Assembly: GCA_027422505.1 (NCBI GenBank) | Contig: JAPQWV010000018.1 | Location: 12,790,001-12,854,000, forward strand | Length of the DNA: 64,000 bases | Origin: Craterostigma plantagineum | Lineage: Eukaryota > Streptophyta > Magnoliopsida > Lamiales > Linderniaceae | Reading direction: 5' to 3' | Shown here: in pieces, positions 55,803 to 64,000 of the stretch | Layout of the letters: each line of letters starts with the position of its first letter | Position numbering within the stretch: the first letter of the stretch is position 1 | Translations under genes and position numbers: made by a program | The notes under the pieces: generated by a model | Database searches by the model: none | Told to the model about the DNA's origin: nothing | What the model saw: only the letters and a program-made list of their open reading frames with translations

Positions 55803-58637
55803 CATAGTTACCTAGTTCGCTGCACCCCCCACCGATCCACGATCCAGATCGCATGTTCCAGTTCGTGGGTCATAAACGATCCAAAACAGCTTGGTACGGT
55901 GATCCAAAACACCTTGGTACGGGGATCCAGTTCATGACATTTGTTTGAACTTAATTATTGGATCAATAGTTGTAAATGTGAAAAGTCCTTAATATATTAT
56001 TATTTTATTATATGAGTAAATGTAGTTGCCAACAAAGAGTTAGGTGGCCGATGGTAGAACAAAGAGTCTTCTTGAAATATGAGCAATAATAAATGTGTAT
56101 CATCATGTAGAACCCACGCTTAAAGTTATGTGGCCGTTGGTACTTGTCTTTATATACATCCACTGATAGCTACTTAGATATTCTAGCAAAAGATAATATA
56201 AACTAAGATGGTTTTTGGCAAAAGAAAACTCGATGATCGATATGCTGAAAATACCACCAGCGAATACACTTCAAATGCCACCGAAGATGACGTTGTTCTT
56301 GTTTCCTCACAGCCAACCCAGAAACCAACTCCACCAGATAAATGCCCTGCTCCAGAAACAAAACAAAAGCCATTATTGGACGAGGTTATCGTAACCGGAG
56401 CAGCGGACGGGAAAAATCCGGGTGGTGCAAAATGTTGGACGTGCAAGCACTGCATGAAAGTATTTACGAGTTCATACACTCGAATGCACCTCCATTTCTT
56501 CGGACCAGAACCGGGCAAAAAATCTCAGATTCAACGTTGTCCAACGTTGTTACAAGATCGCGAAGAGATGTTACGAATAAGGAGAAAAGTTCAGGAAGCG
56601 GAAAAAGCAGGTGTTTCTTGTTCTTTGAAGAATTCCACCATCTCCAAGAAACAGATTCCGTCGAAACCAATCCAAGAAGCCATGGGTATAATGGAAAGGA
56701 ATGACGTTGACTTGAAGGTAATGAGAGGGCTAACAGCTAATGGAATTCCATTCAACGTTTTGAGAAATCCACACTTTATTGAAATGGTGACAGCAATCAA
56801 TAGAGGGCCAAAAGGTTATAAAGCTCCATCATTTGAGAAGGCAAGAACTACACTGCTTGATGAGTGTAAAAGGAGCATTGAGAAGGACCTAAACCCGATC
56901 AAAGACACGTGGTACACTCAAGGGGTATCAATAGTATCTGACGGGTGGACGAATGTCAAACGTGATCCGTTAATAAATGTAATTGCTGCGAACAGCCGAG
57001 GAGCTATGTTTTTGTATGCTGAAGATTTCTCCGGAGTTGAAAAAACAGGGGCTGCTATTGCTGAATTTTTGTTGAAGGCCATAGAAGATGTTGGTCCCTC
57101 AAATGTTCTTCAAGTAGTGACTGATAATGCTGCAAACTGCAAAGCTGCCGGGAGGGAAATAGAGAAGGTACACAAACACATATTTTGGTCTCCTTGTGTT
57201 GTTCATACTTTAAACTTAATCTTCAAAGACTTTGCGCAAGAATTCGAGTGGCTGCGATGCATATACAGAAGGGGTAAGAATATTGTCAAGTACATCTTGA
57301 ACCACACTCATGCTTTATCAATTTTCAGAACTCACTCAAAGCTGGAGCTATTAAAAGTAGCTAAAACCAGATTTGCATCTCACTATATTCTGTTGAAGCG
57401 TTTGCTCGATTGTAGAGAGAGTCTAGCCACAGTTGTTGTTCTTCGATCTTGGAAAGAATGGCTGAAAACACGGGGACGAAAATACGAGAAAGATGGGTGA
57501 GTTAGTGACGGAAACAATAGGCAGTGAAGACTTTTGGGAGGAAGTTGAGAATGCCGTCAAGATCACCAAACCAATCTACTTACTAATCAAATTTGCCGAC
57601 GGTGAAGGAGCCAAAATGGGTGAAATTTATGAAAAGATGGATAACATGCTCGGGCAGATTAAAGATATTATGGCGACCAACAAGTACGACTATGATTATC
57701 CTTCTATGGAACAAATTATAGTACGAAGGTGGGAGAAGATGAATATCCCCATGCATTGCCTCGGTTTTGCACTAACTCCACGGTTCTATGATCTTCATTA
57801 TCTTACAACACCAGCCCCGGGAGGTACGACAAGGAGTGCTCCAAATCAAGATAAAGAGGTAATTATGGGTGTGATAAAAGCCTTTGAAAAAGTTGCAGAA
57901 AATGAGGATGAAATGAGATTGCTACGCGAACAATTTGCACGATTCCATATGAAAAAAGGTATATATGCAATGGCAGCAGCTCAAACGGACGCTTCGTCCA
58001 TGGATACGATTGATTGGTGGTCGACATATGGCTCGGAAACTCCAGAGCTAGCTGAGGTGGCAAAAAAGGTTTTATCCCAACCAATTAGTAGCTCGTCGGC
58101 GGAAAGAAATTGGAGTACCTATTCTTATATTCATAATGTGAAGAGGAACCGACTCAATTCTACGAGAGCCGACAAGTTAGTATTCATCCACTCCAATATT
58201 CGCCTACAATCACGTTTTTGTGAGAGCTACAAAGATGGCCCATTTAAGAAGTGGGATATTGATCCCGACAATACGAATATAGAAGATTCTGTGATACGGC
58301 TGGAAGATATGAAATGGAGCTCTTTGGAGGAAGACAACAATGACTCGTATGACGGAGCCAACGTTGAGTAAACTTCTAGTTTAAATTTGCATTTTCATGT
58401 TATGTTTTTGCTATGTATGACAATGAATTAAGACTATTTTTATTTACTAGTAAAAATTGTCTTTTTTTTATATATATTTGAGGTACATCGAACCGAATAT
58501 AATTTTTTAGCGTACCAAAATTTGAAACGCCGTACCAACTGAGTATACCCCCCTCGTACCGAGTTCCAGTATAGTGCCGTTCCCCGTACTCGTACCCGTA
58601 CCGCGACCCGAATCGTACCGCGTTCTAGGTAACTATG
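55803..58637 (+). mobile_element. hAT transposon H, nearly intact
   Basis: 13-bp terminal inverted repeats catagttacctag / ctaggtaactatg and a perfect 8-bp duplication ttttaaat (55795-55802, 58638-58645). It carries a transposase gene with a single apparent frame break. At 2835 bp it has the size of an autonomous hAT. It interrupts Copia G between protease and integrase. Confidence 0.96.
56208..58371 (+). CDS. hAT transposase (BED finger, DUF659, hATC), one frameshift
   Basis: Two overlapping frames (56208-57500 and 57493-58371) form one transposase of about 720 residues. Domains in order: a BED-type zinc finger (CWTCKHCMKVF...RMHLHFFG) near residues 75-100; the DUF659/RNase H-like catalytic part with SIVSDGWTN, a candidate first Asp, and VVTDNAANCKAAG, a second Asp; then PCVVHTLNLIFKDF; and in the second frame the hATC dimerisation domain (SSSSAERNWSTYSYIHNVKR, NRLNSTRADKLVFIH). 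The enzyme cuts and pastes hAT elements through 8-bp staggered cuts. The frame break lies near 57472-57500, next to a run of four G (57472-57475), so a one-base indel would explain it. The ATG at 56208 follows a 5' segment of about 400 bases. No further stops are seen. Confidence 0.9.
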
Positions 58638-58645
58638 TTTTAAAT

Positions 58646-59900
58646 ACTACTGAACTTGCATCTTTTCCTGTTGCTGGTTTTAGTAAAAATTTACTATCAA
58701 GTTTGGTTGGATGCAAAGTTTCTTTGGATGTTTGGCATAGTAGATTAGGCCATCCATCACACCATGTAATGAATAAAATTAGACAGAATTTGAAATGTCA
58801 AGTTCCTCCTGATCCACATGATTTTTGCAAAGTATGTCCTTTAGCCAAGCAGACTCGATTGCCTTTTTACCCTCAAAACAGTATAGCATGCTCAGCATTT
58901 GATCTTGTATATTGTGATATATGGGGACCTTTTCATGTCACATCACACACATCACATAAGTATTTTCTAACACTAGTTGATGACCATACTAGATATACTT
59001 GGACTTTTATGTTAAGAAACACATCTGATGTCTCTAATGTGTTTCCTTTCTTCTTCAATATGATTGAAAATCAGTTTAATACTAAGATAAAGGTGCTTAG
59101 ATCAGACAATGCACCTGAACTCAAATTCACGGAGTTCTTGAAAAGCAAGGGAACACTCCATCAATTTTCATGTGTGCACACACCACAACAAAATGCGGTT
59201 GTGGAAAGGAAACACAGCCATTTGTTAAATGTTGCTAGGGCATTGTATTTCCAGTCTAAAATACCTTTAGTTTATTGGAATGAGTGCGTTCTCACAGCAG
59301 CGTTTCTCATTAACAGAGTTCATTCTAGAGTGCTTAATTTTAAATCATCTTATGAGATTTTATATCAAAAATCAGTGGACTACTCAGTTTTAAGGTCTTT
59401 TGGGTGTCTATGTTATTTCTACCTTGGCAGCCAATAGAACCAAGTTTGAGCCTAGAGCTAAAGCTTGTGTCTTTATAGGCTACCCTAATGGGGTAAAAGG
59501 TTACAAAGTGCTTGACTTGGACACTCGGGAAGTTTCTGTGACAAGGGATGTCAAATTCCATGAGCATGTTTTTCCATTCAGGGATATGTCTGATGAAAGG
59601 GCATCGGGTGATTTTGCTGATTTTGTCATTCCCAAGGCCGTTGATGAATGTCAAACTCAGAATAAACAAGGATCAGATTCAGAACACACAGAACCAAGTG
59701 ATTTGCCTCAGCTAGAACCTTCCACTACTGATTCTGGTACTAATGTTGTTCCTGATATTTCAGATAATATGAATTTATATAATGATCATCAGCAGGTTAG
59801 AAGATCCTCTAGAGCCACTAAGACACCAGCCTACTTGAATGATTATTACTGTCAGTCTTCTCAACATCTGAAGTTCGTTATCCTATTTCACATTTCTTGA
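58646..59900 (+). pseudogene. Copia G integrase
   Basis: The zinc finger is VWHSRLGHPSHHVMNKI and CKVCPLAKQTR (58730-58860). The core has VYCDIWGPFH, RSDNAPELKF and the Glu region NAVVERKHSHLLN, so all three DDE residues are present. A frame change near 59420 (FGCLCYF to ISTLAANRTKFEPRAKACVF) precedes the C-terminal linker RRSSRATKTPAYLNDYYC. Mostly intact. Confidence 0.88.
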
Positions 59901-59997
59901 CTTATAACAGATTATCAGATCATTATAAGAAATTTGCATTAACTCTTTCCACTACCTTTGAGCCTCAATATTATCATCAAGCAGTCAAGTATATTGA

Positions 59998-61514
59998 GTG
60001 GAGAGAGGCTATGAAGGAAGAGTTGGAGGCATTGGAAGACAACAAAACTGGTCAGTAGTCCCATTACCTAGTGGAAGGCGGTCCATTGGATGTCGATGGG
60101 TTTACAAAGTAAAACATCACTTAAATGGCGCAATTGAAAGATTTAAGGCGCGTTTAGTCGCCAAAGGATATAATCAACAAGAAGGTGTTGATTATATTGA
60201 TACATTCGCTCCAGTAGCAAAATCTAGCACCATAAAGGTGGTGCTATCTCTAGCAGCTTCTCAAGGCTGGCATCTTTTCCAAATCGACGTAAATAATGCG
60301 TTTTTAAATGGTGATCTAACGGAGGAGGTCTACATGGATTTGCCCTCAGGGTATCACGCTGAACCGGTGCAAGACAGCACACAAAAGTTGGTGTGTAAAT
60401 TAAATAAATCTATATACGGTTTAAAACAGGCTTCGAGGCAATGGAATTCCAAGCTATCAGAAGTTCTATACAAGTTTGGTTTCAAGCAGGGACAATGTGA
60501 TCAATCGCTGTTCTTGAAAGGTTCAGGTGTAAATCTTTGCATTATAATTGTTTATGTTGACGACATGATATTTGCAGGCCCATCTTTGACAGAGATAGAA
60601 GCTGCAAAACAATATCTGCGTGGTGTTTTCGAGCTCAAGGATTTGGGAACCTTGAAATATTTTTTAGGCTTGGAGGTGGCAAGACAAGATAAGGGAATCT
60701 ACATCTCACAAAAGCAGTACACCATCAAACTACTTGAAGAAACGGGCTACTTAAATTCTAAGCCTATATCAACACCGATGGACCCAAGGACTAAGATCTC
60801 AGCCTTAGAAGGAGAGCCCTTGGCAGATCCGACGCAGTATCGAAGGCTTATTGGCAAACTTTTATATCTAACTTTCACACGGCCAGATATAACTTTTGCA
60901 GTTCACAAACTTAGTCAATATATTAGTGATCCAAGAGCACCTCATCTAATTGCTGTGCATCATCTACTCAGGTATCTCAAGTTCACTATTGGACAAGGTT
61001 TATTCATGTCTTCAATTCCTGAGTCGCAGCTAAAGGCCTTCTCAGACTCGGATTGGGCCACCTGTCCAGATTCGAGGAAGTCGGTGCAGGGTTATTGCAC
61101 GTTCCTCGGGGATTCAATGATTCATGGAGAGCCAAGAAACAAAGCACTATAGCAAAGTCTTCAACAGAGGCAGAATACAGAGCTTTAGGGACCGTGACCA
61201 GTGAAGTTCTATGGCTCAAACAGCTGCTGCTTGAACTTGGTTTTCCTTCTGACCGAACTCCGATCGTTTATTGTGATAATCGGTCAGCCATTCAGTTGGC
61301 CACAAATCCGAAATTCCATGAACGGAGTAAACATATAGAGATAGATTGCCATTTCATTAGGCATCATATCAAGTCCGAAAATATAAGGCTTTTACCAGTT
61401 CACAGTGAAGCTCAATTAGCTGATTTGTTTACTAAACCACTCCCAGCGCCCATTCTAACTCGGCTTTTATCCAAGATGTCCGTTCTGAATTTATACCGTC
61501 CATCTTGCGGGGGG
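59998..61514 (+). pseudogene. Copia G reverse transcriptase and RNase H
   Basis: RT is open from about 60058: GCRWVYKVKHHLNG, RFKARLVAKGYNQQEGVDYI, QIDVNNAFLNGDLTEEVY, YGLKQASRQWN and the catalytic YVDDMIFAGPS. RNase H follows with SDSDWATCPDSRKSVQGY. A frameshift near 61120 leads to KSSTEAEYRALG, YCDNRSAIQLATNP and HIEIDCHFIRHHI. The reading ends at LPSCGG-like YRPSCGG and the polypurine tract. At least two frame breaks (near 60050 and 61120). Confidence 0.88.
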
Positions 61515-61815
61515 TATTGGAGTTACATAAAGAAGGATATGAAAATCAGAGCTGAGCTTGATCGCATTCAGAGGTTGAAGAGGACGGCATTTGTTTATAC
61601 TCAGGGACCAGTTTGTAAAAGTAATTACCTTAGGGTCTCTTTTGTTATTAACAGGTAGTCATTGTATTTAAGCGTGTAGCTAAGTCATTCATATATGTTG
61701 TATTCAGATCAAAATTCTCTTAATAAGAAATCTTTTCAGAACTTCTGAATTCTCGCTTGGTCGATCAAATAATTTCTGATTGTTCAAGATCTACTTTAAG
61801 TTCTGTGAATATCAA
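61515..61815 (+). repeat. Probable 3' LTR of Copia G
   Basis: Follows the gcggggggtat polypurine tract. The start appears mutated (ttggag instead of tg...). It contains a ttaataagaaatc polyadenylation-like stretch. The right border is approximate because no partner LTR or TSD exists. Confidence 0.5.
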
Positions 61816-61876
61816 AGCTAACTACTTGATGACAGATCGTTGCATAAGCTTATCGTAAGGCTGCGATATAAAGCAT

Positions 61877-62002
61877 GAAGTTGAAATAATAAGTCCTAAG
61901 ACTTGAAGCAACATATGAGTTAATACGTTGCTATTTTGTGAAGTTGAAATAATAAGTCCTAAGACTTGAAGCAACATATGAGTTAATACGTTGCTATTTT
62001 GT
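61877..62002. repeat. 63-bp perfect tandem duplication
   Basis: Two copies in a row, each starting gaagttgaaataataag and ending gttgctattttgt. They are essentially identical, so the duplication is recent. Confidence 0.93.
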
Positions 62003-62057
62003 GAGACACGTTTGCGGAGGATTTTAGAGCAGTTACATGTGATGACCATGTTAGAAT

Positions 62058-63360
62058 CACTAGTAGAGAATGATAAATAGGCCACAGTACTATGGGGGAC
62101 ATGTTCAAAAAAACCGTCGCCCATAAGAGACGCTGTGGCATTATGGTTATTTTATTTAAATTTCAACTATCATAGGCAACGGTTGTCTCGTAGTAACCGT
62201 CGCCTATGACATCAATAAAATTTGGGCGACGGTTTCTTGCAAAAACCCGTCGCCCAATTATTTAATTTTTTTTTAAGAAATACTTTTTTGTTAAGATGGG
62301 CGACAGTTCCTCATCGAAACCAAAAACCGTCGCCCATAATTTTATTTTTTAAAAAAGTTATTGTTTTCAACCATGGGCGACGGTTGGGTTAACAACCGTT
62401 GCCCATGACTTCATAAAAAATAATTAATTTTAACGTGTCATGGGCGACGGTTACGAGAAAATTTCACTACAACCGTTGCCCATGACTTCGTTTAAGATAA
62501 CCCTTCTTCCTCACTTCACCAAAATTGACAGAGACCCAAAACAATAAGGCGCACGGCTTAGGCGATTTTCCGGCAATTTTCGACCGATTTCCGACCTTTC
62601 TGAGCGTGGAGAACACGGTATGAGGTCCATTAAGCAATTCGCCTTTGTGTATTTCGCGATATACGTTTATTAGTTTCGAAATTAGTAGATTTTCGAAAAT
62701 TAGGTTTTCGAATTTTGGATTTTCCGGGCTTGATTTATGCGATTCCATAGCTTATTCTTGTGTTATAGTATAAGGTTGATATTGAGCTTTATCTTTGTGG
62801 AAATTAGGTTTTTGGGTGAAGTTTGGACAAGTTGGAATTTTTGGTCGAAATTCGGCCGCGACCTCTCCTCTCTCGGCGAATTTTTCCGGCGACGACGACT
62901 CTTTTCCGACGATTCCGGCTACGAAAACACAGTAAGTCCCTTGTTTTTGGGTGAAGTTTGGACAATTTGGAATTTTTGGTTGAATTCGTCGAAAATTGAA
63001 GTTGTTCATATTTCTCTATTTTGAAATTTTGGGTATTACGTGCATAATTTTGAGCCTGATATTGAGCTTATATTTTGCGAAACGTAGGTTTTGGGTCAAA
63101 GTTGGAGGATCTTGGGTGATTTTTGGGCGAATTTTGGGCCTAAAGCTAATTCTAAAAGTCCGGGTGAAATTTTGGGTGATTTTTGGGCGAAATTTTGGGT
63201 GTTATGTACATTAATGTGGAGTGACTTCATGCTGTATAATGGTCGGCTCATCATAACTCGGGGAGCGAATTCTAAAACGAGACCCTTTTTTGTTGGTAAT
63301 TTTTCTCGTGTCAATTTAGGCCTTACGGCAATCATCCTCCTTTATATGGTCTTTGGAACT
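62058..63360. mobile_element. CACTA-type (CMC/EnSpm) transposon end
   Basis: A cactagtagagaa terminus at 62058 is followed by about eleven copies of gggcgacggtt, or its complement aaccgtcgccca, to about 62490, spaced about 30-60 bp in alternating orientation. Such subterminal arrays bind the CACTA accessory protein. The following 850 bases are GC-poor, non-coding, with two copies of a ~50-bp unit (tttttgggtgaagtttggac) at 62808 and 62944. No transposase was recognised and the other end is not in view. Confidence 0.7.
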
Positions 63361-63862
63361 AGGCTTGGCAATACGGCGCGGCAAGGAGATGGGGACTAAT
63401 CCCCATCCCCACCCCAACACATGTCGGGAATCCAGCCCCATCCGCACGAAGCGAACGGGAAAAAAGAAAGTTTATCCCGTTCCCATCCCCATGAGTATTT
63501 ATCGAGGTGTTTTTCCCACGTAGTATCCCCCATTACATTATTTTTTATTTTTTATGCAATGGTGCACCGACGGAAAATTTTGAATAAGATTTTTCGCGCT
63601 ATTCTCGCATGAATCGATAAGAGTGAATAGAAGTTAAGATATATAATTCAAAAAATTGTATTGAAAGTAAGACGTAAGATAGAAAAATAAGATATGTTAC
63701 AATTTTGAATACTAATATAGATAGTTTATTAAATTATATGTAACGGATCCTCGGGGAGAACGGGTTGCGGAGTATAATCCTCGTCCCCGCCCCATCCCAG
63801 CCAACGGGGAGAAAATTTTCTCTGTCGCTACCCCACGTTCCCACCCGTTGCCAAGCCAACTG
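63361..63862. mobile_element. hAT-like MITE
   Basis: Inverted ends taggcttggcaatacgg / gggtgggaacg-type sequence ending ttgccaagcca. GC-rich subterminal blocks (atccccatcccc, cgtccccgcccca) flank an A/T-rich core. No clean 8-bp duplication was found. Structure and end sequence resemble those of the hAT MITE at 12765-13261 only in style. Confidence 0.6.
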
Positions 63863-64000
63863 CTATGATGCTTAAAGTTTATCGAAGTTGAGATTAATCT
63901 TTTTTTAAAAAAGAAAATTCTTTTTTCTTAGTGGAATATATATTTTGCATAACAATCTCATACAATCTTTAATAATAGTTTGAGAAACATTTTTATGCGG

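Larger units (their letters stand above)
55106..61815 (+). mobile_element. Copia retrotransposon G, 5'-truncated, split by hAT H
   Basis: The element starts within gag near the zinc knuckle (CTHCRRSGHIAETCHRLHGF, about 55125-55185). It continues through protease (55344-55802) and, after the hAT insertion, integrase, RT and RNase H to a polypurine tract (61505-61514). An LTR-like tail follows to about 61815. The 5' LTR and most of gag are missing. Confidence 0.88.

Noticed and set aside
56183..56800. ORFs of 68-120 codons around 56.2-56.8 kb
   Set aside because: Shadows of the hAT transposase reading frame.

Overview
The window is a piece of plant nuclear genome, most likely from a eudicot. 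The evidence is intron-containing genes with plant-type splice sites, protein families close to Arabidopsis members, and dense nested LTR retrotransposons, hAT, Stowaway, Mutator-like, SINE and CACTA elements. I cannot name the species. No organellar or bacterial features, tRNA genes, rRNA genes or CRISPR arrays are supported.

Four host genes are recognisable. A gene island at about 13.5-22.2 kb holds three minus-strand genes in a row: a two-exon FQR1/WrbA-type quinone reductase with an N-terminal extension (13569-15070), an 11-exon gene for a zf-4CXXC_R1 zinc finger plus DDT/WHIM chromatin protein (15519-18444, one base out of frame in the middle), and a four-exon 14-3-3 protein with a leader intron (20714-22140). 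A fourth gene on the plus strand (44916-47350) encodes a Gfo/Idh/MocA-type oxidoreductase. It reads through about ten short exons, but three introns appear to start with GC and one internal exon seems to be missing.

The rest is mobile DNA. 1-12 kb: a Mutator-like composite with tandem and inverted repeats and telomere-like motifs, a solo LTR, a nearly complete young Copia element (4018-9670, TSD gtgtc), and a hAT-like element nested in another. 12-24 kb: small elements in and around the gene island (hAT MITEs with 8-bp TSDs, a SINE with an 11-bp TSD, a Stowaway inside a Stowaway, a Mutator-like foldback with a 9-bp TSD). 24.2-27.6 kb: an LTR element bounded by a gaata TSD whose interior is an antisense gypsy LTR plus gag. 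27.9-44.6 kb: a pile of nested insertions. A Copia remnant is hit by a gypsy solo LTR (TSD ctcat), which is hit by a full-length Copia (TSD aatac). Next come a rearranged Copia with a 221-bp palindrome inside a 240-bp duplication, and a coiled-coil-gag Copia whose LTR carries a Copia derivative lacking reverse transcriptase (TSD ttaac). 48.2-53 kb: a truncated Copia and a hAT transposase fragment broken by a solo LTR. 55.1-61.8 kb: a Copia split by a nearly intact 2.8-kb hAT transposon (TSD ttttaaat). 62-64 kb: a CACTA-type end with alternating subterminal repeats and a hAT-like MITE.

I see no obvious new multi-gene system. The observations most worth checking are the GC-AG introns and missing exon of the oxidoreductase gene, the antisense-gypsy chimera, the palindrome, and a palindromic 12-mer minisatellite shared by LTRs of apparently different families.
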